DNA of 62,442 nucleotides from Hoeflea sp. BAL378. Lineage in GTDB: Bacteria > Pseudomonadota > Alphaproteobacteria > Rhizobiales > Rhizobiaceae. Shown piece by piece: positions 1 through 8,034 of the stretch. The notes beneath the pieces were generated by a model that was given only the letters and a program-made list of their open reading frames with translations, made no database searches and had not been told where the DNA came from. How positions within the stretch are numbered: the stretch's first letter is position 1; every line of letters starts with the position of its first letter. Both the position numbers and the translations under genes were made by a program. Where the stretch lies: assembly GCF_000759435.1 (NCBI RefSeq), contig NZ_JRJG01000009.1, forward strand, positions 1 through 62,442, in the 5' to 3' direction.

Positions 1-1
1 C

Positions 2-868
2 CAGCCCGCCGGGGCCGAAAGCCAGCCCCCGCCCGCCCGCGGCGCAGGCGCCGGGTCCGGAAAGGGCGGGCCGCGCGGCGGCCGCGCCGAGGCCAACGGC
101 ATCCGGCGCCAGGTCCGGGGCCGGATAAAGACCGGGCCGCCGGGGGCCACGGCGCTGGCCGTGGTCCAGCGCTTCATCTCCGTCCTCGACAAGGTCTACG
201 CCAAGGTGCTGACCGACGGGGACTTCGACTTCGTGGGCTTCATGCGCGCCCGCTCGCTCGGACCCTCCGAGATGCTGGACCTGCTCGAGGCCTGCGCCGC
301 GCGGCTGGGCGAGGATTGGGGCTGCGACAGGCTGGGCTTTGTCCGGGTCGTCATCGCCTCGTCCCGGCTGCAGCGGATCCTGACGGCGCTGAGCCAGGAA
401 AACCGGTGCTTCGAACCCTTCGCCTGTGACCGGTCGATGCTGCTGATCATACCAAATGGCGAGACGCATCTCTTTGCCGTCAGCCTTATGGAAGAACGGT
501 TTCGGCTGCGCGGCTGGGAAACCCGCCTCGTCTTCGCCGACCGCACGCTGGATGTGCCAAACCTGCTCAAAACCAGTGATTTTCAACTGGTTTGCATTAC
601 ATGGCTCGACAGCGCACTGAAGAACCATGTTGAACCCGTGCTGCACGCATTAGCCACGTCCGTAAATCGGGAACGGACCTGTGTGATTGCTGGCGGTCCG
701 GCCGCTGAGGAAAATGCTCAATGGCTGGCGGAGCGGGGCGTTGAAAAGGTTTGCAGCAATGCTCATATCGCGTTAGAGACAGCGGAGAGGCTTGGTGCAA
801 CTCGCATTTCGGCGCAGTCAGCGGCGGAATTAAACGGCTCCCTGTTGGAACCGTCGCAAAGTGCCTGA
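2..868 (+). CDS. ppaA: PpaA/AerR-family cobalamin-domain antirepressor of photosynthesis genes, 5' end outside window
   Basis: The product resembles the PpaA/AerR regulators, which bind cobalamin and counteract PpsR/CrtJ. The reading frame is open to the left edge, so the true start is not visible; a GTG at 161 would give 235 residues. Counting from that GTG, residues 92-200 form a B12-binding-like fold. A Gly-Glu-Thr-His motif puts His103 where family members ligate the cobalt, and it is followed by the usual Arg-Gly-Trp segment. The first 50 visible residues are Gly/Pro/Arg rich and look like a linker. The ppsR gene overlaps or follows by 7 bases, the usual pairing of antirepressor and repressor. 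The second half is less GC rich than the first. Family assignment is good; light or redox sensing is inferred from relatives. Confidence 0.8.
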   Translation, partial: QPAGAESQPPPARGAGAGSGKGGPRGGRAEANGIRRQVRGRIKTGPPGATALAVVQRFISVLDKVYAKVLTDGDFDFVGFMRARSLGPSEMLDLLEACAARLGEDWGCDRLGFVRVVIASSRLQRILTALSQENRCFEPFACDRSMLLIIPNGETHLFAVSLMEERFRLRGWETRLVFADRTLDVPNLLKTSDFQLVCITWLDSALKNHVEPVLHALATSVNRERTCVIAGGPAAEENAQWLAERGVEKVCSNAHIALETAERLGATRISAQSAAELNGSLLEPSQSA

Positions 869-875
869 TCGGAAA

Positions 876-2309
876 ATGGAACAACACTCGACTAGGGCAG
901 CACATCGGACGTTTGAAAAGACGTTGCAGGCCTTTGAAGATATCCCGCCAGCGGTAGCGCTGACCCTGGGATCCTTGGGTGCTGACGTCACCCTTCTGGT
1001 GAATTCCTCCGGCTCCATCATCGACGTGGCCTATTTCGATCACACCATCGACCGCTTTGGCGTGGAAGACTGGCCGGGCCGGCAATGGGCCGACACGGTG
1101 ACCAGCGAGAGCGTCGACAAGATCCGCAGCCTGATCGACGAATGCGCCAAGTCCGGCGTCAGCCGCCCGCACCAGGTCAACCACCCGGGACCGCGCGGCG
1201 CCGATCTGCCCGTCGAATACATCCTGCGCCGGATCGAGGGCTTCCCCTACCTCGTCGCCTACGGCACCGACCTGCGCAAATTCGCCGAAGTCCAGCAGCA
1301 GCTCATCCAGGTCCAGTTCGAACTGGAGCGGGAATACCGCCGCGTCCGCGAGTCGGAAGCACGCTACCGCGTCATCTATCAGAAGATGGACGGCGCCCTG
1401 CTGGTGGTGGACGGCGAGACCCGCCGCATCATCGACGGCAACGCCGCCGCCGGACAGATCATGGGCGTGGCGCTGTCCAAGCTGGTCGGCGACACGCTGG
1501 TCTCCCAGGTCCAGCGCGACAGCCGCGAGCGGCTGGTGGAGGCGCTGGCCGAATCCCGCTCGCTGGGCCAGACCCGCACCCTCAACGTCACGGCCTCTTC
1601 CAATGGCGCGTCCGTCGAGCTGCGCATCAGCCCCTACCGCGAGAACGGCAAGATCAATCACCTCGTCTCGATCGTCCCGCAGGTCGAGGAGGATCATCCC
1701 ATGCGCGGCCTCACCGCCGACAAATGGGGCTGGACCGAAGCGGTGCCCGAAGCGCAGATCGTCATCGACGCCAAGGGTACTGTGTTCTCGGTCAACAGCC
1801 GCTTTCTCGACATGATCCATCTTCTGAGCCGCAACCTTGCCGTCGGCCGCAATGTCAACAACTGGCTCGGCGCCTCGAGCGTCGACATGCAGGTGCTCTC
1901 GAGCCGGCTGCGCGACGAGGGCGAGGTGCGCCAGTTCCTGACCGTCGTGCGCGACGATCTCGGATCCTCGCGCCCGGTCCGCCTGTCCGCGACCCGCATC
2001 GATACCGGCGGCGATCCGCTCTATTCGGTGATCGTCACGGAGCAGGGCGCGCGCGAAATGCCCTCATCAGCGCAAACCAACGGAGTGCACGGCGCCACCT
2101 CTGACTTCTCCGAACTGATCGGCCGCGTGCCGCTCAAGGAACTGATCCGCGAATCGGCCGACGTCATCGAAAAGCTCTGCATCGAGGCGGCTCTGACGCA
2201 GACCGAGAACAACCGCGCCGCCGCCGCCGATCTCTTGGGCCTGTCGCGGCAGAGCCTCTATCTCAAGCTCAAGCGCTACGGCCTTGAGGACTACAACGGC
2301 CGCGCCTGA
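876..2309 (+). CDS. ppsR: PpsR/CrtJ transcriptional repressor of photosynthesis genes
   Basis: This is a 477-residue redox-responsive repressor with PAS domains and a C-terminal Fis-type helix-turn-helix at about residues 428-470. The HTH carries the signature Asn-Asn-Arg-Ala-Ala-Ala and Leu-Ser-Arg-Gln-Ser-Leu-Tyr. A coiled segment near residues 135-155 precedes the second PAS. The cysteine at the entrance of the HTH (Cys435) matches the redox-active one of CrtJ. The only other cysteine is Cys90, so the second regulatory cysteine of Rhodobacter PpsR has no obvious equivalent. The ATG at 876 follows the ppaA stop by 7 bases; a GTG at 861 inside ppaA is the alternative start. Its likely operators are the TGT-N12-ACA palindromes in front of bchG and bchE. 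Confidence 0.93.
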   Translation: MEQHSTRAAHRTFEKTLQAFEDIPPAVALTLGSLGADVTLLVNSSGSIIDVAYFDHTIDRFGVEDWPGRQWADTVTSESVDKIRSLIDECAKSGVSRPHQVNHPGPRGADLPVEYILRRIEGFPYLVAYGTDLRKFAEVQQQLIQVQFELEREYRRVRESEARYRVIYQKMDGALLVVDGETRRIIDGNAAAGQIMGVALSKLVGDTLVSQVQRDSRERLVEALAESRSLGQTRTLNVTASSNGASVELRISPYRENGKINHLVSIVPQVEEDHPMRGLTADKWGWTEAVPEAQIVIDAKGTVFSVNSRFLDMIHLLSRNLAVGRNVNNWLGASSVDMQVLSSRLRDEGEVRQFLTVVRDDLGSSRPVRLSATRIDTGGDPLYSVIVTEQGAREMPSSAQTNGVHGATSDFSELIGRVPLKELIRESADVIEKLCIEAALTQTENNRAAAADLLGLSRQSLYLKLKRYGLEDYNGRA

Positions 2310-2368
2310 CCCGGCCCTGAGCGCCGCGCGACGCCGCCAAGGCGGCCCGAAAATGCCCGGGACAGGCC

Positions 2369-2386
2369 TGTAAAAAAACATTTACA
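2369..2386. promoter_or_regulatory. PpsR/CrtJ operator upstream of bchG (site 1)
   Basis: A TGT, exactly twelve bases, then ACA matches the PpsR/CrtJ core TGT-N12-ACA. It lies 49-66 bases before the bchG start, directly next to a second, near-perfect site. Confidence 0.7.
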
Positions 2387-2387
2387 C

Positions 2388-2405
2388 TGTCAATTTGGAT
2401 TGACT
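2388..2405. promoter_or_regulatory. PpsR/CrtJ operator upstream of bchG (site 2)
   Basis: TGTC-N10-GACT matches the extended consensus TGTC-N10-GACA except for the last base. The arms GTCAAT and ATTGAC around a 4-base centre form a perfect inverted repeat. The site covers the putative -35 element of bchG, so binding would block RNA polymerase. Confidence 0.65.
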
Positions 2406-2428
2406 GTCCGGTGCGCCGGTCATAAACT
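2400..2428 (+). promoter_or_regulatory. Putative sigma-70 promoter of bchG, possibly giving a leaderless transcript
   Basis: TTGACT, a 17-base spacer and TAAACT end 6 bases before the bchG ATG. A start site at the normal distance would fall on or next to the A of that ATG. No ribosome binding site is visible before the ATG, which fits leaderless translation. Confidence 0.45.
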
Positions 2429-2434
2429 TTTGCC

Positions 2435-3331
2435 ATGACCGTGGCGCACGCAGCTTCCTCCCGTCCCAAGGTGCCGACACCCGGTGCGGTGCTGGCCCTG
2501 CTCAAGCCCGTGACCTGGTTTCCGCCGATGTGGGCCTTTGCCTGCGGCGCGATCTCGGCAGGACAGATCACCTCCGACCGCTGGTTCGCGGTGGCGCTCG
2601 GCGTGCTGCTCGCCGGCCCGCTGCTGTGCGGCACCAGCCAGGCCGTCAACGACTGGTTCGACCGCCATGTCGACGCCATCAACGAGCCCGACCGGGTGAT
2701 CCCCTCGGGCCGCATGCCCGGCCGCTGGGGCCTGGGCGTGGCCATCGCCAATTCCGTGCTGTCGATGGTCGTCGCGAGCTTTCTGGGCATGACGGTGTTC
2801 ATCGCCGCCGCCATCGGCCTGGCGCTGGCCTGGGCCTATTCGGCGCCGCCCTTCCGTCTGAAGCGCAACGGCTGGTGGGGCAACGCCGCCTGCGGCTTCT
2901 CCTATGAGAGCCTGCCCTGGATCACCGCCGCGGCGGCCGCACTCGGAACTGCGCCCGGCGGAGATATCTTCGCCGTCGCGTTGCTCTATGGCGCAGGCGC
3001 CATCGGCATCATGACGCTCAATGATTTCAAGTCGATGGAAGGCGACGCCCAGATGGGGATCGCCTCGCTGCCGGTGCAGATGGGCGCGAAGAACGCCGCC
3101 CTGTTCGCGGGCCTGGCGATGATCGTCCCGCAGATCGTGGTGATCGGCCTGCTCGCCGCCTGGAGCCATGTCTGGGCCGCGGCCCTGGTCGGCGCTCTGA
3201 CGCTGGCGCAGGCCATCGCCCTGCCGCGGCTGGTGGCCGATCCGAAGGGCAAGGCAATCTGGTACTCGGCGCTCGGCGTCGGGCTCTATGTCACCGGGAT
3301 GATGATCACCGCTTTCGCGATCCGTCCCTAG
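2435..3331 (+). CDS. bchG: Bacteriochlorophyll synthase (polyprenyltransferase)
   Basis: BchG esterifies bacteriochlorophyllide with geranylgeranyl or phytyl diphosphate in the membrane. The 298-residue protein belongs to the UbiA superfamily. It has about eight hydrophobic helices, a first Asp-rich motif at residues 72-80 (Asn-Asp-Trp-Phe-Asp to Asp80, followed by Asn-Glu-Pro-Asp-Arg) and a second around residue 188 (Leu-Asn-Asp-Phe-Lys-Ser-Met-Glu-Gly-Asp). The Lys-Pro-Val-Thr-Trp-Phe-Pro-Pro-Met-Trp segment near residue 24 is typical of chlorophyll synthases. Its length matches the family. The bch2 and bchP genes follow on the same strand, so product and phytyl reduction are co-expressed. 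Control by PpsR is suggested by two upstream operators. Confidence 0.95.
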   Translation: MTVAHAASSRPKVPTPGAVLALLKPVTWFPPMWAFACGAISAGQITSDRWFAVALGVLLAGPLLCGTSQAVNDWFDRHVDAINEPDRVIPSGRMPGRWGLGVAIANSVLSMVVASFLGMTVFIAAAIGLALAWAYSAPPFRLKRNGWWGNAACGFSYESLPWITAAAAALGTAPGGDIFAVALLYGAGAIGIMTLNDFKSMEGDAQMGIASLPVQMGAKNAALFAGLAMIVPQIVVIGLLAAWSHVWAAALVGALTLAQAIALPRLVADPKGKAIWYSALGVGLYVTGMMITAFAIRP

Positions 3332-3356
3332 GCTGTGCGATGAGGGGAAATATCGC

Positions 3357-4706
3357 ATGACACGTCAAGCTTCACCATCGTCGCCAGGCCTCGGCTGGCT
3401 GTCCATCGTCAGGCTCGGCTTGGTCCAGGCCGCGCTCGGCTCCATCGTCGTGCTCACCACTTCCACGCTCAACCGCGTGATGGTGGTCGAACTGGCGCTC
3501 GCCGCCATGATCCCGGGACTGCTGGTGGGCCTGCATTACGGCGTCCAGATCTCCCGGCCGCTGTGGGGCCACGGCTCCGACCGGGGCGGCAGCCGCACCC
3601 GCTGGATCGTCGGCGGCGTGGCCCTGCTGGCGCTATCCGGCACCGCGGCGGCGGCGACGACGCTGGTCTTCACCGGTCATTTCTGGCTCGCCATTGCGCT
3701 TGCGGTGCTGAGCTTCCTCGGCGTCGGCATCGGCATCGGCGCCGCCGGCACTTCGCTGCTGGCGCTGCTCGCCAGCCGCACCGCGCTGCACCGCAAGCCG
3801 GCCGCCGCCACCATCGTCTGGATGATGATGATCGCCGGCATCGTCGTCACGGCCATCGTCTCCGGCGCCTGGCTTGATCCGTTCTCGTTCAACCGGCTGA
3901 TCCTCGTCACCGCCGGCGCGGGCCTCATCGCCTTCCTGATGACCTGCCTCGCCATATGGAACGTGGAGGCCGACACCGTTCCCGTCGACGGCCCGCCGGC
4001 GGCGCAGCGGCTCGGCTTCCGGCAGAGCCTGGCCGCCACCTGGGCCGACCGCGACGCGCGGCTGTTCACGGTCTTCGTCTTCGTCTCGATGCTCGCCTAC
4101 GCCACCCAGGATCTCATTCTCGAGCCCTTCGGCGGTCTGCTGTTCGGCCTGACCCCGGGCGAGACCACGCAGGTTTCCGGCGTGCAGCATGGCGGCGTCT
4201 TCGCCGGCATGGCGCTGGTCGGCATCCTCGGCTCGCTGTTTGCCAAAAGGAAGCCGATGATCCTCAAGGGCTTCATCTTCTTCGGCTGCATCGGCTCGGC
4301 GATCGCGCTCGGCGGCCTGTCGCTCTCGGCGCTGGTGGCGCCAGCATGGCCGCTCCAGGCCAACATCTTCCTGCTTGGCGTCGCCAACGGCGCCTTCGCG
4401 GTGGCGGCCATCGGCGCGATGATGATGCTGGCTTCGGGCGGCGACGGCGCGTCGGAAGGCATCCGCATGGGGGTCTGGGGCGCGGCCCAGGCGGTCTCCT
4501 TCGGCCTCGGCGGGTTCCTGGGCACCGTGGCGATCGACGTCACCCGCGCGCTCACCGGCGACACGCCGCTCTCCTTCGCCGTGGTCTTCGGCCTCGAGGC
4601 GGGCCTGTTCCTGATGGCCGCGGCGATCGCGCTTCTCATCAAGACGCCCGCGCGGTCGCGGGCAGGCGACGGGGTGCCGTCCGCCTATGCAGTTCCAGCG
4701 GAGTAA
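3357..4706 (+). CDS. bch2: PucC-like BCD-family major facilitator protein (Bch2/ORF428 type)
   Basis: The 449-residue protein has about twelve hydrophobic segments and belongs to the PucC/LhaA/Bch2 branch of the major facilitator superfamily. Relatives are needed for light-harvesting complex assembly or pigment delivery. The segment after TM2 (Gly-Leu-His-Tyr-Gly-Val-Gln-Ile-Ser-Arg-Pro, then Gly-His-Gly-Ser-Asp-Arg) is characteristic of this branch. The gene sits between bchG and bchP, as in Rhodobacter clusters. A GAGGGG ribosome site lies about 10 bases before the ATG. The substrate is not known for this branch. Confidence 0.85.
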   Translation: MTRQASPSSPGLGWLSIVRLGLVQAALGSIVVLTTSTLNRVMVVELALAAMIPGLLVGLHYGVQISRPLWGHGSDRGGSRTRWIVGGVALLALSGTAAAATTLVFTGHFWLAIALAVLSFLGVGIGIGAAGTSLLALLASRTALHRKPAAATIVWMMMIAGIVVTAIVSGAWLDPFSFNRLILVTAGAGLIAFLMTCLAIWNVEADTVPVDGPPAAQRLGFRQSLAATWADRDARLFTVFVFVSMLAYATQDLILEPFGGLLFGLTPGETTQVSGVQHGGVFAGMALVGILGSLFAKRKPMILKGFIFFGCIGSAIALGGLSLSALVAPAWPLQANIFLLGVANGAFAVAAIGAMMMLASGGDGASEGIRMGVWGAAQAVSFGLGGFLGTVAIDVTRALTGDTPLSFAVVFGLEAGLFLMAAAIALLIKTPARSRAGDGVPSAYAVPAE

Positions 4707-4711
4707 GTCCC

Positions 4712-5905
4712 ATGCAGACGCAGACCTATGATGTGATCGTGATCGGCGGCGGCCCGGCCGGCGCGCGCGCCGCCGAACGGCTGGCCTGGAGCGGCAAGAA
4801 GACGCTGCTGGTCGATCGCGAAGGCCGCACCAAGCCCTGCGGCGGGGCGATCCCCTCCAACGCCATGGCCCAGTTCGCCATCGCCCCGGAGCAGATCAAG
4901 GCCCGCGTGCGCGGCGCCCGGATGACCGGACCGAGCGGGCTCAAGGTGGAGATGGAGATCGGCGATGTCGGCCATGTCGGCATGGTCGACCGCGACCAGT
5001 TCGATCCCTACCTGCGCGCCCGTGCCCGCGAGGCCGGCGCCGACTACCGCGCCGCGGGCTTTGCCGCGCTCGAGCACCGGGCCGACGGGCTTGTCGACGT
5101 CAAGCTTGGCAAGTCGAAGGACACCGAGGCCGAAACCGTGACCGCCCGCATCGTCATCGGCGCCGATGGCGCCAATTCGGCGGTCCGCCGGGCGATTTTC
5201 GGGCCGAAAGTGCGGCCACCCTACGTGTTTGCCTATCACGAGATTGTCCGTTCGCCCGCTGCCGACGGGACCGGCAATTTCGATCCGGCCCGCTGCGAGG
5301 TCATCTATGACGGCGAGATCTCGCCGGATTTCTACGGCTGGGTGTTCCCGCACGGACCCTACACCAGCGTCGGCTGCGGCTCCGCCGTCAAGGGATTCGA
5401 CCTGAAGGCGGCGACGAAGGAGTTGCGCGCGCGCTTCGGCCTGGCCGAAGCGGAGACCATCCGCGAGGAGGGGGCTCCGCTGCCCTTGAAGCCGATGAAG
5501 CGCTGGGACGACGGCCGCAACGTGCTGCTGATCGGCGATGCCGCGGGCGTCGTCGCGCCGTCCTCGGGCGAGGGCATCTGGTACGCCATGCACACCGGCG
5601 ATCTCGGCGCCGAAGCCGCGATCAAGGTGCTCGAAACCGGCCAGGCGAAACATCTCGCCGACGCCCGCAAGCGGTTCCAGAAGGCCCATGGCCGGGTGTT
5701 CTGGATCCTCGGCATGATGCAGTGGTTCTGGTACCGCAACGACAAGCGTCGCGAGAAATTCGTCACTATGTGCAAGGACGCCGATGTGCAGCGGCTGACC
5801 TGGGAGAGCTATCTCAACAAGAAGCTCGTCAGGCGTGACCCCATAGCCCATGTCCGCGTCTTCCTCAAGGACATGCGGCAACTGCTCCGCCCGGCCGCCC
5901 ATTGA
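4712..5905 (+). CDS. bchP: Geranylgeranyl (bacterio)chlorophyll reductase
   Basis: BchP reduces the geranylgeranyl tail of bacteriochlorophyll stepwise to phytyl with NADPH and FAD. The 397-residue protein begins with a Rossmann FAD motif (Gly-Gly-Gly-Pro-Ala-Gly-Ala-Arg-Ala-Ala, residues 11-20). It carries the family marker Lys-Pro-Cys-Gly-Gly-Ala-Ile-Pro near residue 42 and the second FAD motif Leu-Ile-Gly-Asp-Ala-Ala-Gly near residue 265. An open frame extends upstream into bch2, but the ATG at 4712, 5 bases after the bch2 stop, fits the family N-terminus. The stop overlaps the ATG of the next gene by one base. Confidence 0.94.
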   Translation: MQTQTYDVIVIGGGPAGARAAERLAWSGKKTLLVDREGRTKPCGGAIPSNAMAQFAIAPEQIKARVRGARMTGPSGLKVEMEIGDVGHVGMVDRDQFDPYLRARAREAGADYRAAGFAALEHRADGLVDVKLGKSKDTEAETVTARIVIGADGANSAVRRAIFGPKVRPPYVFAYHEIVRSPAADGTGNFDPARCEVIYDGEISPDFYGWVFPHGPYTSVGCGSAVKGFDLKAATKELRARFGLAEAETIREEGAPLPLKPMKRWDDGRNVLLIGDAAGVVAPSSGEGIWYAMHTGDLGAEAAIKVLETGQAKHLADARKRFQKAHGRVFWILGMMQWFWYRNDKRREKFVTMCKDADVQRLTWESYLNKKLVRRDPIAHVRVFLKDMRQLLRPAAH

Positions 5906-6183
5906 TGTGGCCCGACTGGGTCCTCGCCTTCGTCGCTGACGGCCGGATTGCGCTTCTGGCCCTGGCGGTCATCGCGCTCGAAGCGGTGCTGGTCGCCGCC
6001 TTCCTGCGCCGCCGCGCCCCGATCAGGCAATTGATCCTGACCATGGCTTCGGGCGCGGCCCTGCTCGCGGCGCTCTACGCCGCGCTGTCGGGCGCCTCCG
6101 CCGGCATGATCGCCGCCTGGCTGGTGGCGGCCCTTTTCGCCCACGCCGCCGACATGTTCACGCGGCTGTTCCGCAGGCCCTGA
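5905..6183 (+). CDS. Small membrane protein of unknown function in the bch cluster
   Basis: The 92-residue product has three hydrophobic segments (about residues 8-30, 40-58 and 60-82) with a basic loop between the first two. The ATG shares its A with the bchP stop, so translation is coupled to bchP. No enzyme motif is visible and I do not recognise the family. In several Rhodobacter-type clusters idi follows bchP; this protein is not an isopentenyl diphosphate isomerase. Its position suggests a role linked to pigment or membrane assembly, but that is only inference. Confidence 0.7.
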   Translation: MWPDWVLAFVADGRIALLALAVIALEAVLVAAFLRRRAPIRQLILTMASGAALLAALYAALSGASAGMIAAWLVAALFAHAADMFTRLFRRP

Positions 6184-6325
6184 CCGTCCCAAACAACCGC
6201 AAACCGATCCCGCTCCAGAACGGCCGTGACGCCACGGGCGGCGCCGGCCGCCGCCGCTTGACCCCGGCTTTGTCACAGATGACCGCCGGGCTTTGCGCCG
6301 GGGACCTGACTGTTCCGTCCGATCT

Positions 6326-6339
6326 TTGATTTATGTCAA
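6326..6339. promoter_or_regulatory. FNR/FnrL/FixK-type box upstream of bchE
   Basis: TTGAT-N4-GTCAA matches the FNR half-sites TTGAT-N4-ATCAA at nine of ten positions and fits the alphaproteobacterial FixK variant exactly. It overlaps the left half of a PpsR site. BchE catalyses the oxygen-independent cyclase step, and anaerobic FnrL control of bchE is known in Rhodobacter. Confidence 0.6.
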
Positions 6340-6351
6340 AATTAATGGACG
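6334..6351. promoter_or_regulatory. PpsR/CrtJ operator upstream of bchE (site 1)
   Basis: TGTC-N10-GACG differs from the consensus TGTC-N10-GACA only at the last base. It overlaps the FNR-type box by 6 bases and lies 7 bases before a perfect second site. Confidence 0.6.
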
Positions 6352-6358
6352 TTTTTTG

Positions 6359-6376
6359 TGTCAAGTTGAGATGACA
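6359..6376. promoter_or_regulatory. PpsR/CrtJ operator upstream of bchE (site 2, perfect)
   Basis: TGTC-N10-GACA matches the full extended consensus. The tandem arrangement with site 1 (7-base gap) resembles the paired palindromes bound cooperatively by CrtJ/PpsR at other bch promoters. It lies 21-38 bases before the bchE ATG. Confidence 0.75.
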
Positions 6377-6396
6377 CACAGTGAGGGAAGACCAGC

Positions 6397-8034
6397 ATGC
6401 GCATCGTTCTCGTTCACCCCAATTACCATTCCGGCGGCGCTGAAATCGCCGGCAACTGGCCGCCGGCCTGGGCCGCCTATCTCGCCGGCCACCTCAGGGG
6501 TGCGGGCTTCGACGACATTCACTTCATCGATGCGATGACCAACGACATTCCCGACGATGTGCTGGCCAGGCGCCTGGCCGAACTCCAGCCCGATGTCGTC
6601 GGCACCACCTGCATCACCCCGTCGATCTACAAGGCCGAGAACGTGCTCAAGATCGCCTCCGAGGTGGTCCCCGGCGCGTTGCGCGTGCTGGGCGGCATCC
6701 ACGCCACCTTCATGTACAAGCAGGTCCTGTCCGAAGCACCCTGGGTCGACGTGATCGTGCGCGGCGAGGGCGAGGAGATCTTCCGCGAGTTGGTGCGCGC
6801 CGTGGCCGAAGGGGAATGGCAGGAGAAACGCGCCGCGATCAAGGGCCTGGCCTATATCGCCGACGACGGCAAGATCGTCGCCACGCCGGCGGCGCCGACG
6901 ATCAAGGATCTCGACGGCATCAATCCCGACTGGTCGCTGCTTGAATGGAGCAAGTACATCTACGTTCCGCTCGGCGTCCGCGTGGCGATCCCCAACATGG
7001 CGCGCGGCTGCCCGTTCACCTGTTCCTTCTGCAGCCAGTGGAAATTCTGGCGCGACTACCGCGTCCGCGATCCCAAGAAGGTGGTCGACGAGATCGAGAA
7101 CCTCGTCAACAACCACCAGGTCGGCTTCTTCATCCTGGCCGACGAGGAACCCACCATCAACCGCAAGAAGTTCATCCAGTTCTGCGAGGAACTGATTGCC
7201 CGCGGCCTGCCCGACAAGGTCAAATGGGGCATCAACACCCGCGTCACCGACATCATGCGCGACAAGGAACTGCTGAAATTCTACCGCAAGGCCGGCCTCG
7301 TCCACATCTCGCTCGGCACCGAGGCCGCCGCCCAGCTCAAGCTCGACCGCTTCAACAAGGAGACCAAGGTCTCCGAGAACAAGGAAGCCATCCGGCTGCT
7401 GCGCGAGGCCGACATCTTCGTCGAGGCCCAGTTCATTGTCGGCCTCGACAACGAGACCGCCGAGACGCTCGAGGAAACCTACCGCATGGCCTGGGACTGG
7501 CAGCCCGATCTTGCCAACTGGGCCATGTACACGCCCTGGCCGTTCACGCCGCTGTTCCAGGAACTGGGCGACAAGGTCGAGATCTTCGACTTCGAGAAGT
7601 ACAATTTCGTCACCCCGATCATGAAGCCCGAGGCCATGTCGCGGGGCGAGTTGCTCGACCGGGTGATGAACAATTACCGCCGCTTCTACATGCAGAAGGC
7701 GCTGTTCCATTACCCCTGGCGCGGCACCGGATTCCGGCGGCGCTACCTGCTGGGCTGCCTCAAGGCCTTCCTCAAGGCGGGCTTCGAACGCAAGTTCTAC
7801 GATCTCGGCAAGGCCAATTACTGGGGTCCGCAATCGAAGGACAAGGTCAATTTCAATTTCGACCGCACCCGCAAGATCGCGCCCGCCCAGATGGAAGACT
7901 GGAACGCCATCCACGACCGCAAGGTGGCGCTGGAAAAGGCCCGCGCCAAGCTCAAGGACGACGACACCGGCCAGATCATGGCCTGCGGCGGCGGAACCCA
8001 GCAGCTCGAGGAGAAGCCGGAGGCCGCCGAGTAA
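6397..8034 (+). CDS. bchE: Anaerobic Mg-protoporphyrin IX monomethyl ester oxidative cyclase
   Basis: BchE forms the isocyclic ring of bacteriochlorophyll without oxygen, using a radical-SAM centre and cobalamin. The 545-residue protein has an N-terminal B12-binding domain (residues 1-140, with Gly-Gly-Ile-His near 103-106). A radical-SAM barrel follows, with the Cys-X3-Cys-X2-Cys cluster at Cys205, Cys209 and Cys212 and the family motif Gln-Trp-Lys-Phe-Trp-Arg just after it. The ATG is preceded by GAGGGAAG about 7 bases upstream. Two PpsR sites and an FNR-type box in front suggest repression in air and activation at low oxygen. The stop overlaps the bchJ start. No aerobic cyclase (acsF) is visible in the window. 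Confidence 0.96.
   Translation: MRIVLVHPNYHSGGAEIAGNWPPAWAAYLAGHLRGAGFDDIHFIDAMTNDIPDDVLARRLAELQPDVVGTTCITPSIYKAENVLKIASEVVPGALRVLGGIHATFMYKQVLSEAPWVDVIVRGEGEEIFRELVRAVAEGEWQEKRAAIKGLAYIADDGKIVATPAAPTIKDLDGINPDWSLLEWSKYIYVPLGVRVAIPNMARGCPFTCSFCSQWKFWRDYRVRDPKKVVDEIENLVNNHQVGFFILADEEPTINRKKFIQFCEELIARGLPDKVKWGINTRVTDIMRDKELLKFYRKAGLVHISLGTEAAAQLKLDRFNKETKVSENKEAIRLLREADIFVEAQFIVGLDNETAETLEETYRMAWDWQPDLANWAMYTPWPFTPLFQELGDKVEIFDFEKYNFVTPIMKPEAMSRGELLDRVMNNYRRFYMQKALFHYPWRGTGFRRRYLLGCLKAFLKAGFERKFYDLGKANYWGPQSKDKVNFNFDRTRKIAPAQMEDWNAIHDRKVALEKARAKLKDDDTGQIMACGGGTQQLEEKPEAAE

Noticed and set aside
3956-4711. In-frame upstream extension of bchP into bch2
   Set aside because: The extension reads Arg/Gly/His-rich shadow sequence of bch2; the bchP FAD motif starts just after the ATG at 4712.
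6184-6396. Cobalamin riboswitch before bchE
   Set aside because: No B12-box-like core or suitable fold was found; the region is explained by FNR and PpsR sites.
6361-7914. Minus-strand open frame opposite bchE (517 codons)
   Set aside because: The composition is that of an antisense shadow, there is no ribosome site, and bchE is unambiguous on the other strand.
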